Part shown: positions 21,792 through 32,883 of the stretch, piece by piece
Position numbering within the stretch: position 1 is the stretch's first letter
How the letters are laid out: the number at the start of each line of letters is the position of its first letter
From: Clytia hemisphaerica
Lineage: Eukaryota > Cnidaria > Hydrozoa > Leptothecata > Clytiidae
Length of the DNA: 64,000 bases
Direction: 5' to 3'
Assembly: GCA_902728285.1 (NCBI GenBank)
Contig: CACVBU010000681.1
Location: 1,190,046-1,254,045 of the forward strand
Made by a program: the position numbers and the translations under genes
Notes under the pieces: model-generated
What the model was told of the DNA's origin: nothing
The model's database searches: none
What the model saw: only the letters and a program-made list of their open reading frames with translations

Positions 21792-24700
21792 TCATAAGCC
21801 TGAGTAATCTCTATTCGGTCCAGTCCTATTATTAACCAATGAGGAGGTACTATTTAAATTACCGTTACCGATGTGGTTATGATTATTGATTCCATTTTCA
21901 TTTTTGTAGAAAAACAACGTATTACCATTCTGAGCTTTGAAGGAGGACTCGGTCCAATTTTTCGGTTTATCGACGCCGTTTTCAATTCTCATTGAGGTGT
22001 TTTTCTTTCGTTTGGGCGGGGCGGCAGGTGGTGGGCGGACATTATATGTTATGAGTCCAGTGAGGATACCAGCAAATGCCACAAAATACATATTTGAAAA
22101 CTAAAGAAAATAAAAAAGTGTAAGTAAGAATCATTTACTACAGAGTCACAACTCACTGCTGGGTGACTCGCAAAAATACTTTGGACGTTTAATAATCAAA
22201 CCAGGTCAAATGTAATATTTAATTGATCTCAATGCTTTTATTAGAAGGAGGATAGTCTAACTTAAACTTTGAGGTACAGCTTTTTGAATTTAGTCAATTA
22301 TATTGATATTTCTATTTTGAACAAGATACTTCCCTTCATAAAATAACTTCTAACATCATCAGTTATTTAAAGAATTATAAAAAAAAATCCCATCAAAAAT
22401 ACTAAAATGCTTAATTTAATACCCTTGTTTTGGTGTACTTTTTAAAAATTTAGAAAAGTCAGTTTAAGCGTCACAATGCCAAAAGCTATACTCAGAAAAC
22501 ACACAATATTATCGTCACCATGTGGAGAAGCACGTCTTACTTACTGATTAAAAAAGATGGCGTTATTACATACCTGATAATCAAAGATGAGTAGACCAAT
22601 GAGAAGCGTGTACAGGTCAGAGGTGAGTAAGGATAGATTCATCACTGTGGCGCTGCTCAATTTCATCACAACAGGCATCATCGTGTAGTAGAAATACTGA
22701 CAAATTGCAAATGCAAAATATAACATGCCTAAAATTCAAAATATATAGTTAGACTGGACTGATGAGCTGGGATTATGAAAATTCTCATTTGTCTACTTTA
22801 ATGGGATAAATTTTCGCGGGGATTAAATTTCGCGGTTGAGCTCATCCGCGAAATTTTAAGATTTCGCGGGGATTAATTTTCGCGGATGAGGGATTTCCTG
22901 ATTTTTCGCGGGATTTTATTTCGCGGATTGGGGTACAAATTAAATTTTTTGAAAAGGGTCAAAACATTGAAATAAAATTTTTCCAGGAAAATTAAGAATT
23001 TTTTTTCAAGTAATAAGAGGGTGTTTTGGAACAGGGCGAGGAGATATGTATTACAACTATCAAAAGTTGAAAAAAATAAAAAACGATAAAAATAGAAATT
23101 TCGCGGATTGCAACAAAAATTCAAATTTTTCGCGGAAACTAATTTTCGCGGATGGGCCTTTTTCAAATTTCCAATGGGACTTATTTTCGCGGATGACACC
23201 CAAATCCGCGAAATCCGCGAAAATTAATCCCCGCGAAAATTTATCCCATTAAAGCATAGAACAGAATTAGTCAAAATTTTGTCCCGGTGGGAAAAATACC
23301 CTCCAATTTCAGTCCTACTGGAATATTGTATTTCTTTTCATCCCAATTTAAAATTTAACGAAAAATATACACTCAAAAACCATCCCCACTGGATAATTTG
23401 ACCTAAGAACAATCCCCATTGGGATCCTGATAGACATTTTCATCCTAATGAGGGAAGAAGTTATTCACCAGGGCTGTGAGACAGGGGTAGCTTAGGGAAT
23501 CTAGATAACAGCGTGACTTTTCTCATCCGTGACACCGAGTTGGCTTTAGTTCTTAGAGGAAATTGTTTCTTTCGTAATTTCGCATTTTTATTGGAGGGAT
23601 GGTTTATAATTTTTGCCTTCAGTTATTGTCGTTTTCAAAAGCTTAGATTAAACAAAATTAACCGGCTTCGTTTTTAAGGATTTAAGCACAAATCGATGAC
23701 TTTGTGATGTCACTTACCAACTTGCCATTTGAAATCAATGGACGCTATATCGTTCCGTTCTATGATTGCTCTAAAATATCAAAAGATATTCATTAAAAAC
23801 TATTGAAAAGGTTATAATAAGTTGTTGTTTTTTTATGTAAATTTATTGACCCAAAGCACCTAATATTTTAGCCCGTCCCAATCAAACCAGATCCTCAAAA
23901 TTTATGACAGACGGATTCTTATATATTGGATTAATATCACTTGGACACTTTGGTTGAATTTTATTTTGTGGATTTTGATCATGTGATCAATATCAGCTTC
24001 CATACCATGTTCTATTGATTATAATCGAATTTACACCAAACTCGTCATAAGGAACTGGGCTCCAGTTTGTAAAATATGCTTACGTTTGCAAGCCAGTAAT
24101 GACAAACCCTACGATACCAACAATACCGAGATACATTTGAGCAGAATACTTTTTCACTAAATATTCTTGACCCACATTCGAAATACCATATAAAACAGCT
24201 GCTGTTAATGCAATTACGTCTCCTAAAATTTCGTTACGCGCTGAAATAGAATAAAAGTTTTGTTTTTTTTCTAAATTGGTAATCTAACAGTTCCCACCAC
24301 TAGTTCGGCAGAAAAGATTCTTCGGGATTGGGAAAAAATCACTTTCAACCACATTCTACCTAGCCTGTTAGACAAGAAACGCTTTTTTTACTGCGTTTAA
24401 AAATTTGATTTGTGGGAATGCGCTGGCTACATTCTACTGCTTTAATCTCTTAAAACACCCTTTTTATGAGAACTATTAATGCCCCGCACGTCTCAGGAAA
24501 AGCAAACGTGAAACTTTGGTAGATATTACCATGCGTGAGATAGGTGTTAGCCGAGCTAATCGGGGAATTTAATTGAAATATAGATTAAGATTTCAATTAT
24601 CAAAATTATATTCTTACCATTATTTGATTTGTCATTTCCGTCGGTAAAAATCAAACAAACGGCGCCTCCAATACACAGAATCACTCCAATGTAATGGATC

Positions 24701-25431
24701 ACTTTGTATCTTATCCGTAGAAATATAAAGGAGATAACCATTGTTGTTGGAATGGTGAAACTGTCACATAGCTATTGGAGAGATAAGAGTTAAGTATGAT
24801 ATTGGGAAAAATAATATTCACAAAAGATATTTCAGACTCTCAGATAGTAAAGAGATTACCAATAGGATGGCGGTCTAGAATTTGTACCTGGCATCAACAG
24901 ATAACCATTACCCAGTACAATAACTCATTATCAGTAAAAAAAAAAACGTCTCAGTAAAACTAAGATACCATACATAGGAAAATCGTATCTTTAGTTTGAT
25001 GAAACAATTAATCCAAGCTCATACCCAACCTCTAAGTTCGCTTTTTCAGAATTTTTGATAGCGATTGTACTGCGATTGTGTCTGCCAGTGAAATAAAGAG
25101 GTGGTACGTGGATTTGTATGCAATTAGTCTCCTTACCTGCACACTTGTTAGCGTTGTATAAGTGTACGCCTTGGTCAACAAATAGTTCGCTTCCACATCA
25201 AGGATAGCTACAATCAGGTATTTCCACCAATGTTTACGAACGATTGTTTTAAATTCTTTTCTCGTTGCAGCATAAACACCAAAAGTCGAAGCGAGAATGA
25301 CATACATGAAGAAAGCATTCAATGAGGGTGTTTCCGCTTTGTATTTAACACTTAATGCGGTAGCGGCCGTTCCCGTACCACTCAACATTAAAGATAGGAT
25401 TTGTCCAGATACTATCGTTTTGAGAAGCAAC
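21792..25431 (-). CDS. SLC35F1/F2-like multi-pass transporter, N-terminal exon missing
   Basis: Six exons with matching phases: 25431-25137, 24771-24618, 24240-24084, 23770-23718, 22728-22574, 22100-21792. The product aligns by eye with SLC35F1/F2 of the drug/metabolite transporter superfamily, expected to have about ten membrane helices. Diagnostic stretches: VEANYLLTKAYTYTTLTSVQ joined to LCDSFTIP; IRYKVIHYIGVILCIGG; GDVIALTAAVLYGISNV; NDIASIDFKWQV; MKLSSATVMNLSLLTSDLYT; VAFAGILTGLITYN. The cytosolic tail is polar, Asn/Gly-rich and ends DYSGL. Substrates of this subgroup are poorly known, so none is assigned. The first visible exon starts with one base of a split codon, so at least one 5' exon lies above 25,431; I could not locate it. 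Introns carry MITEs. Confidence 0.9.
22796..23254. mobile_element. MITE rich in TTTCGCGGA words, in a SLC35F intron
   Basis: About 459 bp. CTTTAATGGGATAAATTTTC at the left is the exact inverse of the right end; both continue into CGCGGGGATTAA. About ten TTTCGCGG words in both orientations make a CpG-rich island in AT-rich DNA. Confidence 0.78.
23275..23492. repeat. 'CAGTGGGG' family repeat
   Basis: Inverted relative of the copy at 8216. The right end GGGCTGTGAGACAGGGGTAG mirrors that copy's left end. Contains CCCCACTGGATAATT and CCCATTGGGATCCTG words. In a SLC35F intron. Confidence 0.5.
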
Positions 25432-25971
25432 CTGAAAAGGACAAATTAAATTCAGTGTGAGTGTTGCATTGGTCAAAGTTTGCAAGTGCAGCAATGGTAA
25501 AAAGGGTAAAATTTAAGTTTAAATAAAATAATAAGAGGGATTTTATTTCATTGTATAGCATGCTAGCACGAGTCTAATGGTGACTGTGAAAGAAGCGTCT
25601 CATTTCAATGAAAACAGCGGGAAAATTTTGTCTTCGTTTCGGCACAAAACTCAAAGTTCTTCGTTTTTTACCACTGTCACGAAACAGTGGCGTGAGCTCG
25701 GCGCTGCGGATTTTTTTCCACCAACAGACGAAGACCAAACAAGGCCTTCAATAGTTTGATAACAAAAACAGTTTAATTGACTTGATTTTTAAAAACCTAA
25801 GGTAATTGTTCGCATTTAGATTCTTAAATGTGTAAGTTTTGCAGGTTTTTGGTGGTCTGTTAAGATCTTTGACCACTGGAAATATGATCACGCATTAAAT
25901 CTGCAGATATTCGGCAGCTAGCGTAGGTCTTCGCCTGTTGACGAAAAAAACCCGCTTCAGCGCTGCTATAC

Positions 25972-26058
25972 CTTATCGGCCAAAACTTAGTCAGCCTTAA
26001 TTTCAGTCGGCTCGTCAAAATGTAGTCACTTAGGGCCGACTAAGTTTTGGCCGATAAG
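25972..26058. repeat. 87-bp hairpin element
   Basis: CTTATCGGCCAAAACTTAGT at the left pairs with ACTAAGTTTTGGCCGATAAG at the right. The loop contains a partly mirrored GCCTTA/GGGCC segment. Small enough to be a minimal MITE. Confidence 0.6.
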
Positions 26059-26541
26059 TTAACTTGAATCATCAGCTTGGTTATTTCAAATGGTAATGAT
26101 AAATAAATCTCTCACATTTTATTTTGACAACAATTTCCATTGCTTTCCGTTGATTGTTCGATGGAAGAAAAGAGAGCGGACTTCTCCTTCACATCTAATA
26201 CAGCTTCTCTTGCCTGCAATGCATCCTGGGTTTGCAATGCATCATGTTTCAACAGCGTCTTTTCATCATCTTCTAGTACCATCATGCAATGCGACGGTAA
26301 TTTGAAATGTTTAATTTACTTATGGTTAATTCTTAATTTCAAAAATAATAAAAATCAAGATAAAGATGCCACTTGAAGTACCCCGCTCCGCCAGTTCACT
26401 TTTTCATGATTATTAGTCCCACGGCGAATGCACCAATCCATTCAGTAAAATTGTGGTAAAACCAAAAAGTGCACTTGAAGAGATTTGTCTGGGGAAGAGA
26501 ACCATACCCATTGAAAAGCTTGGAGTATATCCTAGCTTTAA

Positions 26542-27311
26542 CCCTATTTTTATCAGGGGGGGTGTTTTCCACCAGGCTGGCACTCTTTTGCTAATACATA
26601 GCTCACTGAAAAATTTTTTTAACACTCTGAAAGTTCTTGACTTTTAATATAATCCTATTAGCAGCATGTATACCAAATTTTACAATTATACACCGACCAG
26701 ATCAGGTTTTATGACTTTTGTGTGCAGGCATATCATAAAATCCAGCTAAAACCCTGTAAAATCCAAAAATCTTAAATTTAGCATAACTTTTGATCTAGTC
26801 ATCCAACTGACTTCAAATTTTGACAGGTTTTAGGTATCAATAATAAATTCTAAAAATACTTAAAAAATTAAAAATTTTCAAAAACTGCTGACGTCATCAA
26901 AAATGACGTCATTGTTTTTTTGAAAAATTTTACTCATTTTCTGCATGGATTTTAAAGGTCAATTTTATTAGTATGTTTAAAACCGGCAAATATGTTAAAG
27001 ATATTTATTTTGGCTTTTAGAAATTCAAAACAGAATTGAAAAATCTCCATTTGTTCAACTTTAATTGCTATTTCATTGAATAGTACTTTTTCATTGGTCA
27101 GCGATAAATGTGAAAGTTTGTGATGACGTCACCACCTTTATGATAACGTCATCAACCCAAATTTTTTTCGATGAACTCCTTTTATGGTAGAGAACATTTC
27201 TGCCAAATTTCAAGTCCATATCTTTTATAGATCAAAAGTTATGCAAGGCTGGTGGAAAAAAAACACCCCCCTTGAGAATACAAAATCAGAAAAAGCCTGA
27301 TAATAATAGGG
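26542..27311. mobile_element. piggyBac-like MITE flanked by TTAA (copy 1)
   Basis: 770 bp with TTAA at both sides (26,538-26,541; 27,312-27,315). Termini CCCTATTTTTATCAGG and inverse CCTGATAATAATAGGG, plus a subterminal inverted GGGTGTTTTCCACCAG. TTAA with CCCT ends is the piggyBac hallmark. Non-coding. It carries TGACGTCA palindromes at 26,889, 26,904 and 27,124. Confidence 0.78.
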
Positions 27312-27437
27312 TTAAATTGCGTTTAGACGGTGTATCACTCGTTTATGGATAGTCAACGCGAGAAAACATATAAATGCGGAGTTTACAGACAATATATATG
27401 GAAAACAATAGCAGTAGAGTTTTGACCAATGAAGTAT

Positions 27438-27706
27438 AAGCCCGAAGGGCTAAAATTCAATCTCTTTGGTAGGACTTGAAGCCAACAAATCCTACCAAAG
27501 TTGTGCGGCCTTGAGCAGCTCGCCTGGTTTTTACACAAATGACAGATTGAAACTAAAATTTACCGCTAAATTTCGAAAAAAAATATCAATCGTAAACAAA
27601 GGAATTGCTAGATTCAATCTATCGTCAAAAATGCGGCGCATTTTTTAAGGCTTCACTTTTTTATGCCTGAGAAAGGTTAGAGATTGAACTCAAGCCCTTC
27701 GGGCTT
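27438..27706. mobile_element. MITE with self-palindromic ends AAGCCCGAAGGGCTT (copy 1)
   Basis: 269 bp. Left AAGCCCGAAGGGCT then TTCAATCTCT; right AGAGATTGAA then AAGCCCTTCGGGCTT. Each end is itself a hairpin as well as one half of the inverted repeat. A further CTTTGGTAGGA/TCCTACCAAAG hairpin lies just inside the left end. Confidence 0.72.
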
Positions 27707-27946
27707 TAAACTCGATGGTTTTGACACTGTAAACATTTCCGTCACTGTCAGCCTAGCCTTATTACCTTTGTTTTTAGATTCATCATACCAAAATTATTTC
27801 CTACCTTATGTAGACGATTGTCTTAGTTGCGTGCAATCATTTAAAATTGATTTAAATGTGCATGCGCTGCGTTATAGTATTAGATACGGGTGATTTAGAG
27901 GTCAACCAAGGGTCCTTTGTGGATATCCAATCTACTCTGAATCGTT

Positions 27947-28158
27947 CTGGGGGGGGGGGGGTACTAGGGTTGCGAGTTGACAGGGGGTGCCGCCCGACTT
28001 TCCAACTTTGGACCCTTACCGGGACTAAAAAGGAGAAAACAAAGGGAAATTTTGGCAATTTTACGACCCTTAGCGGGACTTTGGAAGTCCAAAAAAGGTA
28101 CCCTTAAGGGCGGCACATACCGTACCTTCCATTTGCCTAAGTACCCCCCCCCCCAGGG
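27947..28158. mobile_element. poly-G/poly-C-ended MITE, short form (copy 1)
   Basis: 212 bp from CTGGGG + G run + TACTAGGG to CCTAAGTAC + C run + CAG. Flanked by the 8-bp duplication GAATCGTT (27,939-27,946; 28,159-28,166). The interior has CCCTTACCGGGAC and CCCTTAGCGGGAC words. Confidence 0.8.
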
Positions 28159-28938
28159 GAATCGTTTCACCTAATAGAATTTTTTCTTTCCCTAGAAATG
28201 TGTACCATACAAAAATAATCGTAAATTGTCAATTCTTAGAATCACAAATATTTCTCTACAAACACAAATATTAGTTCCTTGTTTCTTTGCCAAAATACTT
28301 TCATTTATTTACACATTAACCGTTCAACACATTACACCAATTTGATTCATTCAAGATATGTAACTCAATTTCAATATGACGAACTCCTTTTTAAATAATG
28401 TAAACTAATTAGACATAATAGCTTAGGGAAATAGCAACCTCATTACATTTTTGCTGGTGTTGATCCGAATTTTTCCTCAACCTGATTTTCCTTTTTGAAG
28501 AGTTTGACGTGTTCCCGGTATCCTTCTGCCGATATAATACCCAGGATTCTTCAAATACCCCTTACTGTTTCCGTAAGATAATCGACATTGTACAATAGCA
28601 AATTGCAGTTTCCAATTCTCAGGACCAGATTATTCGAGACACACATTTTCAAAGTCTATCCGATAAAACATATATATATGTAACATACCATAATATGAAT
28701 TAGAAAAGAAAATGTATAACAAGTTTTCATATAGGTGTTATTCGTACACCAATCTTTCTTTTGACCTACCCCATACCTGGTTTAATACGACTGAAATCGC
28801 ATCAACACAAAGTCCAATTGATTTAGGTACTCCATTAATTCTTATTTCTCTTACCTTTTTGTCCAATGCTTCAAATCTAACAAATTATATAGCGAGAACC
28901 ATACCCATTGAAAAGCTTGGAGTATATCCTAGCTTTAA

Positions 28939-29698
28939 CCCTATTTTTATCAGGGGGGGTGTTTTCCACCAGGCTGGCACTCTTTTGCTAATACATAGCT
29001 CACTGAAAATTTTTTTTAACACTCTGAAAGTTCTTGACTTTTAATATAATCCTATTAGCAGCATGTATACCAAATTTTACAATTATACACCGACCAGATC
29101 AGGTTTTATGACTTTTGTGTGCAGGCATATCATAAAATCCAGCTAAAACCCTGTAAAATCCAAAAATCTTAAATTTAGCATAACTTTTGATCTAGTCATC
29201 CAACTGACTTCAAATTTTGACAGGTTTTAGGTATCAATAATAAATTCTAAAAAATACTTAAAAAATTTTCAAAAACTGCTGACGTCATCAAAAATGACGT
29301 CATTGTTTTTTGAAAAAATTTACTCATTTTCTGCATGGATTTTAAAGGTCAATTTTATTAGTATGTTTAAAACCGGCAAATATGTTAAAGATATTTATTT
29401 TGGCTTTTAGAAATTCAAAACAGAATTGAAAAATCTCCATTTGTTCAACTTTAATTGCTATTTCATTGAATAGTACTTTTTCATTGGTCAGCGATAAATG
29501 TGAAAGTTTGTGATGACGTCACCACCTTTATGATAACGTCATCAACCCAAATTTTTTTCGATGAACTCCTTTTATGGTAGAGAACATTTCTGCCAAATTT
29601 CAAGTCCATATCTTTTATAGATCAAAAGTTATGCAAGGCTGGTGGAAAACACCCCCCCTTGAGAATACAAAATCAGAAAAAGCCTGATAATAATAGGG
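28939..29698. mobile_element. piggyBac-like MITE (copy 2)
   Basis: Same element as 26,542-27,311, TTAA at 28,935-28,938 and 29,699-29,702. Shorter by a few A and T bases. Confidence 0.76.
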
Positions 29699-29825
29699 TT
29701 AAATTGCGTTTAGACGGTGTTATCACTCGTTTATGGATAGTCAACGCGAGAAAACATATAAATGCGGAGTTTACAGACAATATATATGGAAAACAATAGC
29801 AGTAGAGTTTTGACCAATGAAGTAT

Positions 29826-30093
29826 AAGCCCGAAGGGCTAAAATTCAATCTCTTTGGTAGGACTTGAAGCCAACAAATCCTACCAAAGTTGTGCGGCCTT
29901 GAGCAGCTCGCCTGGTTTTTACACAAATGACAGATTGAAACTAAAATTTACCGCTAAATTTCGAAAAAAATATCAATCGTAAACAAAGGAATTGCTAGAT
30001 TCAATCTATCGTCAAAAATGCGGCGCATTTTTTAAGGCTTCACTTTTTTATGCCTGAGAAAGGTTAGAGATTGAACTCAAGCCCTTCGGGCTT
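29826..30093. mobile_element. MITE with self-palindromic ends (copy 2)
   Basis: Same element as 27,438-27,706, one base shorter in an A run. Confidence 0.7.
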
Positions 30094-30333
30094 TAAACTC
30101 GATGGTTTTGACACTGTAAACATTTCCGTCACTGTCAGCCTAGCCTTATTACCTTTGTTTTTAGATTCATCATACCAAAATTATTTCCTACCTTATGTAG
30201 ACGATTGTCTTAGTTGCGTGCAATCATTTAAAATTGATTTAAATGTGCATGCGCTGCGTTATAGTATTAGATACGGGTGATTTAGAGGTCAACCAAGGGT
30301 CCTTTGTGGATATCCAATCTACTCTGAATCGTT

Positions 30334-30543
30334 CCTGGGGGGGGGGGTACTAGGGTTGCGAGTTGACAGGGGGTGCCGCCCGACTTTCCAACTTTGGACC
30401 CTTACCGGGACTAAAAAGGAGAAAACAAAGGGAAATTTTGGCAATTTTACGACCCTTAGCGGGACTTTGGAAGTCCAAAAAAGGTACCCTTAAGGGCGGC
30501 ACATACCGTACCTTCCATTTGCCTAAGTACCCCCCCCCCAGGG
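30334..30543. mobile_element. poly-G/poly-C-ended MITE, short form (copy 2)
   Basis: Same insertion as 27,947-28,158 carried by the duplication, with the same GAATCGTT flanks. Differs in homopolymer lengths and a start of CCTGGGG. Confidence 0.78.
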
Positions 30544-31269
30544 GAATCGTTTCACCTAATAGAATTTTTTCTTTCCCTAGAAATGTGTACCATACAAAAA
30601 TAATCGTAAATTGTCAATTCTTAGAATCACAAATATTTCTCTACAAACACAAATATTAGTTCCTTGTTTCTTTGCCAAAACACTTTCATTTATTTACACA
30701 TTAACCGTTCACCAATTTGATTCATTCAAGATATGTAACTCAATTTCAATATGACGAACTCCTTTTTAAATAATGTAAACTAATTAGACATAATAGCTTA
30801 GGGAAATAGCAACCTCATTACATTTTTGCTGGTGTTGATCCGAATTTTTCCTCAACCTGATTTTCCTTTTTGAAGAGTTTGACGTGTTCCCGGTATCCTT
30901 CTGCCGATATAATACCCAGGATTCTTCAAATACCCCTTACTGTTTCCGTAAGATAATCGACATTGTACAATAGCAAATTGCAGTTTCCAATTCTCAGGAC
31001 CAGATTATTCGAGACACACATTTTCAAAGTCTATCCGATAAAACATATATATATGTAACATACCATAATATGAATTAGAAAAGAAAATGTATAACAAGTT
31101 TTCATATAGGTGTTATTCGTACACCAATCTTTCTTTTGACCTAACCCATACCTGGTTTAATACGACTGAAATCGCATCAACACAAAGTCCAATTGATTTA
31201 GGTACTCCATTAATTCTTATTTCTCTTACCTTTTTGTCCAATGCTTCAAATCTAACAAATTATATAGCG

Positions 31270-31683
31270 TTGAAAAGACAATTTAGAGCACTATAATTTT
31301 CGAGAAATACAAGTTTGAAAATTTTTCAGAATGACAATGAAAGATAAAAAGATTTTTCAAAACTTCATTTTTAGTACCTTCTTTTTGTATAAGATTTCCA
31401 TTTCTGCAAGATTCTTGTCACTTTTCCGGAATTTTTCTGCTTTTCTCCCGGGCGGTATGAGATTTGAAAGGGTTTGTCTCTTAAGGTACAGAAATCTTGT
31501 GTTTACTCGTGAAACTGCCTAAACTTTCCGAAGCTCTTTTTTTCAACTACCCGAAGTCTTGGTTTTTATCCGCTAGAAAAGTGGCAAAGGAATTTTTGGA
31601 AATGGGAAACTTATACAAAACGACGGTATAAAGCGAATTGTACTTTAATCATAAAATGGTGGACATTACAGCATTTCTGTATC
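31270..31683. other. intergenic, no feature seen
   Basis: Short open frame at 31,331-31,522 has no recognisable character. Confidence 0.4.
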
Positions 31684-31938
31684 TATAGGGTGTCCCTAAT
31701 TAAAGTATCGAGTTTGAACATGCGATTGAGTAGAAAAGTTTGCGTGTGTTATCGCTAAAATATAAGAACGTTCTCCATCACACAGGCTTATTACAAAAGG
31801 TAGTTAGAACGTATAAATTAATCGTAATGACAAAGAAAAAAGAGGGAGAGCTTAAAATACAATTTTGTGAACACGCACATAAAACTTTCTACTCATAGTT
31901 GTGTTTCGACTCGATACTTTAATTAGGAACACCCTGTA
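31684..31938. mobile_element. mariner-like MITE, uninterrupted copy
   Basis: 255 bp with TATAGGGTGTCCCTAATTAA at the left and an inverse ending ACACCCTGTA. Inverted copy of the element at 8681-9281, and the empty site for the element nested there. Confidence 0.82.
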
Positions 31939-32064
31939 TAATGCCAAAACTTCACTATCAAAATCTATGAGAACAATTATTGAAGAGATTTTAACAAACA
32001 ACATGTCTGTCATTTCATTACTCTGATGATCTCTTTTTTTGCGACAAAAAAAAAAAAATCTATC

Positions 32065-32398
32065 CCAGGGGAGTAGGGCTACTCGATTCACAAACGACCG
32101 TACATGTGGCCCAAAATTAAGCCTTTGAAATTGGACCCTTACAGTGCAGAAAAAAATTAGCCAATTAAAGTAAGAGTAAATCTAGGCGAAAAATCGACCC
32201 TTGCGTGCGTTTCTTTGAAAGTTTTTGACCATTTTAAGGCAAAATACAGTCAGATTTTACAAATTTTACGTAGGAGTACACTTTTTCTCATCTTTGCTGA
32301 TTTCGACCCTTACAGTGCACTTTGGGAAGCTTGGTAAAAGACCCTTAAAAACCGCACGGTCGATCGTTTACCTTGATCGCCCCCTGGGAATCTATCAA
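32065..32398. mobile_element. poly-G family MITE, CCAGGGG form
   Basis: 334 bp from CCAGGGGAGTAGGGCTACTC to a right end CCTTGATCGCCCCCTGGG. 8-bp duplication AATCTATC at 32,057-32,064 and 32,399-32,406. The interior shares TTGGACCCTTACAGTGCAG with the copy at 49,989. The weak G run suggests an older copy. Confidence 0.78.
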
Positions 32399-32808
32399 AA
32401 GACATATTCTGCCTACACCGAAAATCCGTAAGATTAATCCCTATTACGAGATCTATAAAAGGAAACCAAGGTCGTTGAACAGAAAGAAGAAAAAAGGACA
32501 TGATTCTAAATAATTGTGGCCAATATAATTAACATTTTCCCTGATTGGATACTTTTTCGATTTCCACATAAACAAACATTGACTCAAAAAAACCTTATAG
32601 TTCCCCCAATACCACTGAAATCTACCCTGACCAATGGGAGCAACGAAGACTTGCTTGCACATTCAGATGAACTTTCCACCTTTTCACCTTACCTTTAACG
32701 AGCTTTAGCGTGTCGGATGAAAATTTCACCATCTGGGTGCCAATTATGAACCGGAGAGTTATTATTCATGATATGCACAGTTGCAATATTTTTTAATATT
32801 GCATCACA

Positions 32809-32883
32809 GACCCAATAGCTGATTGGTTGCAAGTGACGTATTGAATGATGTTACGTCACTTGCAACCAATCAGCTGTTGGGTC
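32809..32883. repeat. near-perfect 32-bp inverted repeat
   Basis: GACCCAATAGCTGATTGGTT... pairs with ...AACCAATCAGCTGTTGGGTC across an 11-nt loop, with one mismatch. The arms contain TTGCAAGTGACGTA. It could be a tiny MITE or the stem of an RNA; no flanking gene supports either. Confidence 0.65.

Larger units (their letters stand above)
26498..28893 (+). repeat. 2.4-kb tandem duplication, copy 1
   Basis: Starts at GAGAACCATACCCATTG and ends at TTATATAGC, directly joined to copy 2. Order inside: piggyBac-like MITE, palindrome-ended MITE, poly-G-ended MITE, then non-coding DNA. No gene-like frame. The copies differ by a few small indels (G-run lengths, a 10-bp deletion in copy 2 near 30,710) and rare substitutions. 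Confidence 0.9.
28894..31269 (+). repeat. 2.4-kb tandem duplication, copy 2
   Basis: Repeats copy 1 in the same order and orientation, ending TTATATAGCG followed by unique DNA. Near identity means either a very recent duplication or two haplotypes placed in series by the assembler. Confidence 0.9.

Noticed and set aside
26140-26376. Ser/Cys-rich plus-strand frame as missing SLC35F first exon or small secreted protein
   Set aside because: Wrong strand for SLC35F, no signal peptide and no splice context.
27977-28174. Frames across the poly-G MITE and their copies
   Set aside because: They translate homopolymer runs and repeats of a non-coding MITE.
28712-29044. 110-codon frame in the tandem duplication
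   Set aside because: It crosses the duplication junction and enters the piggyBac-like MITE; chance frame.
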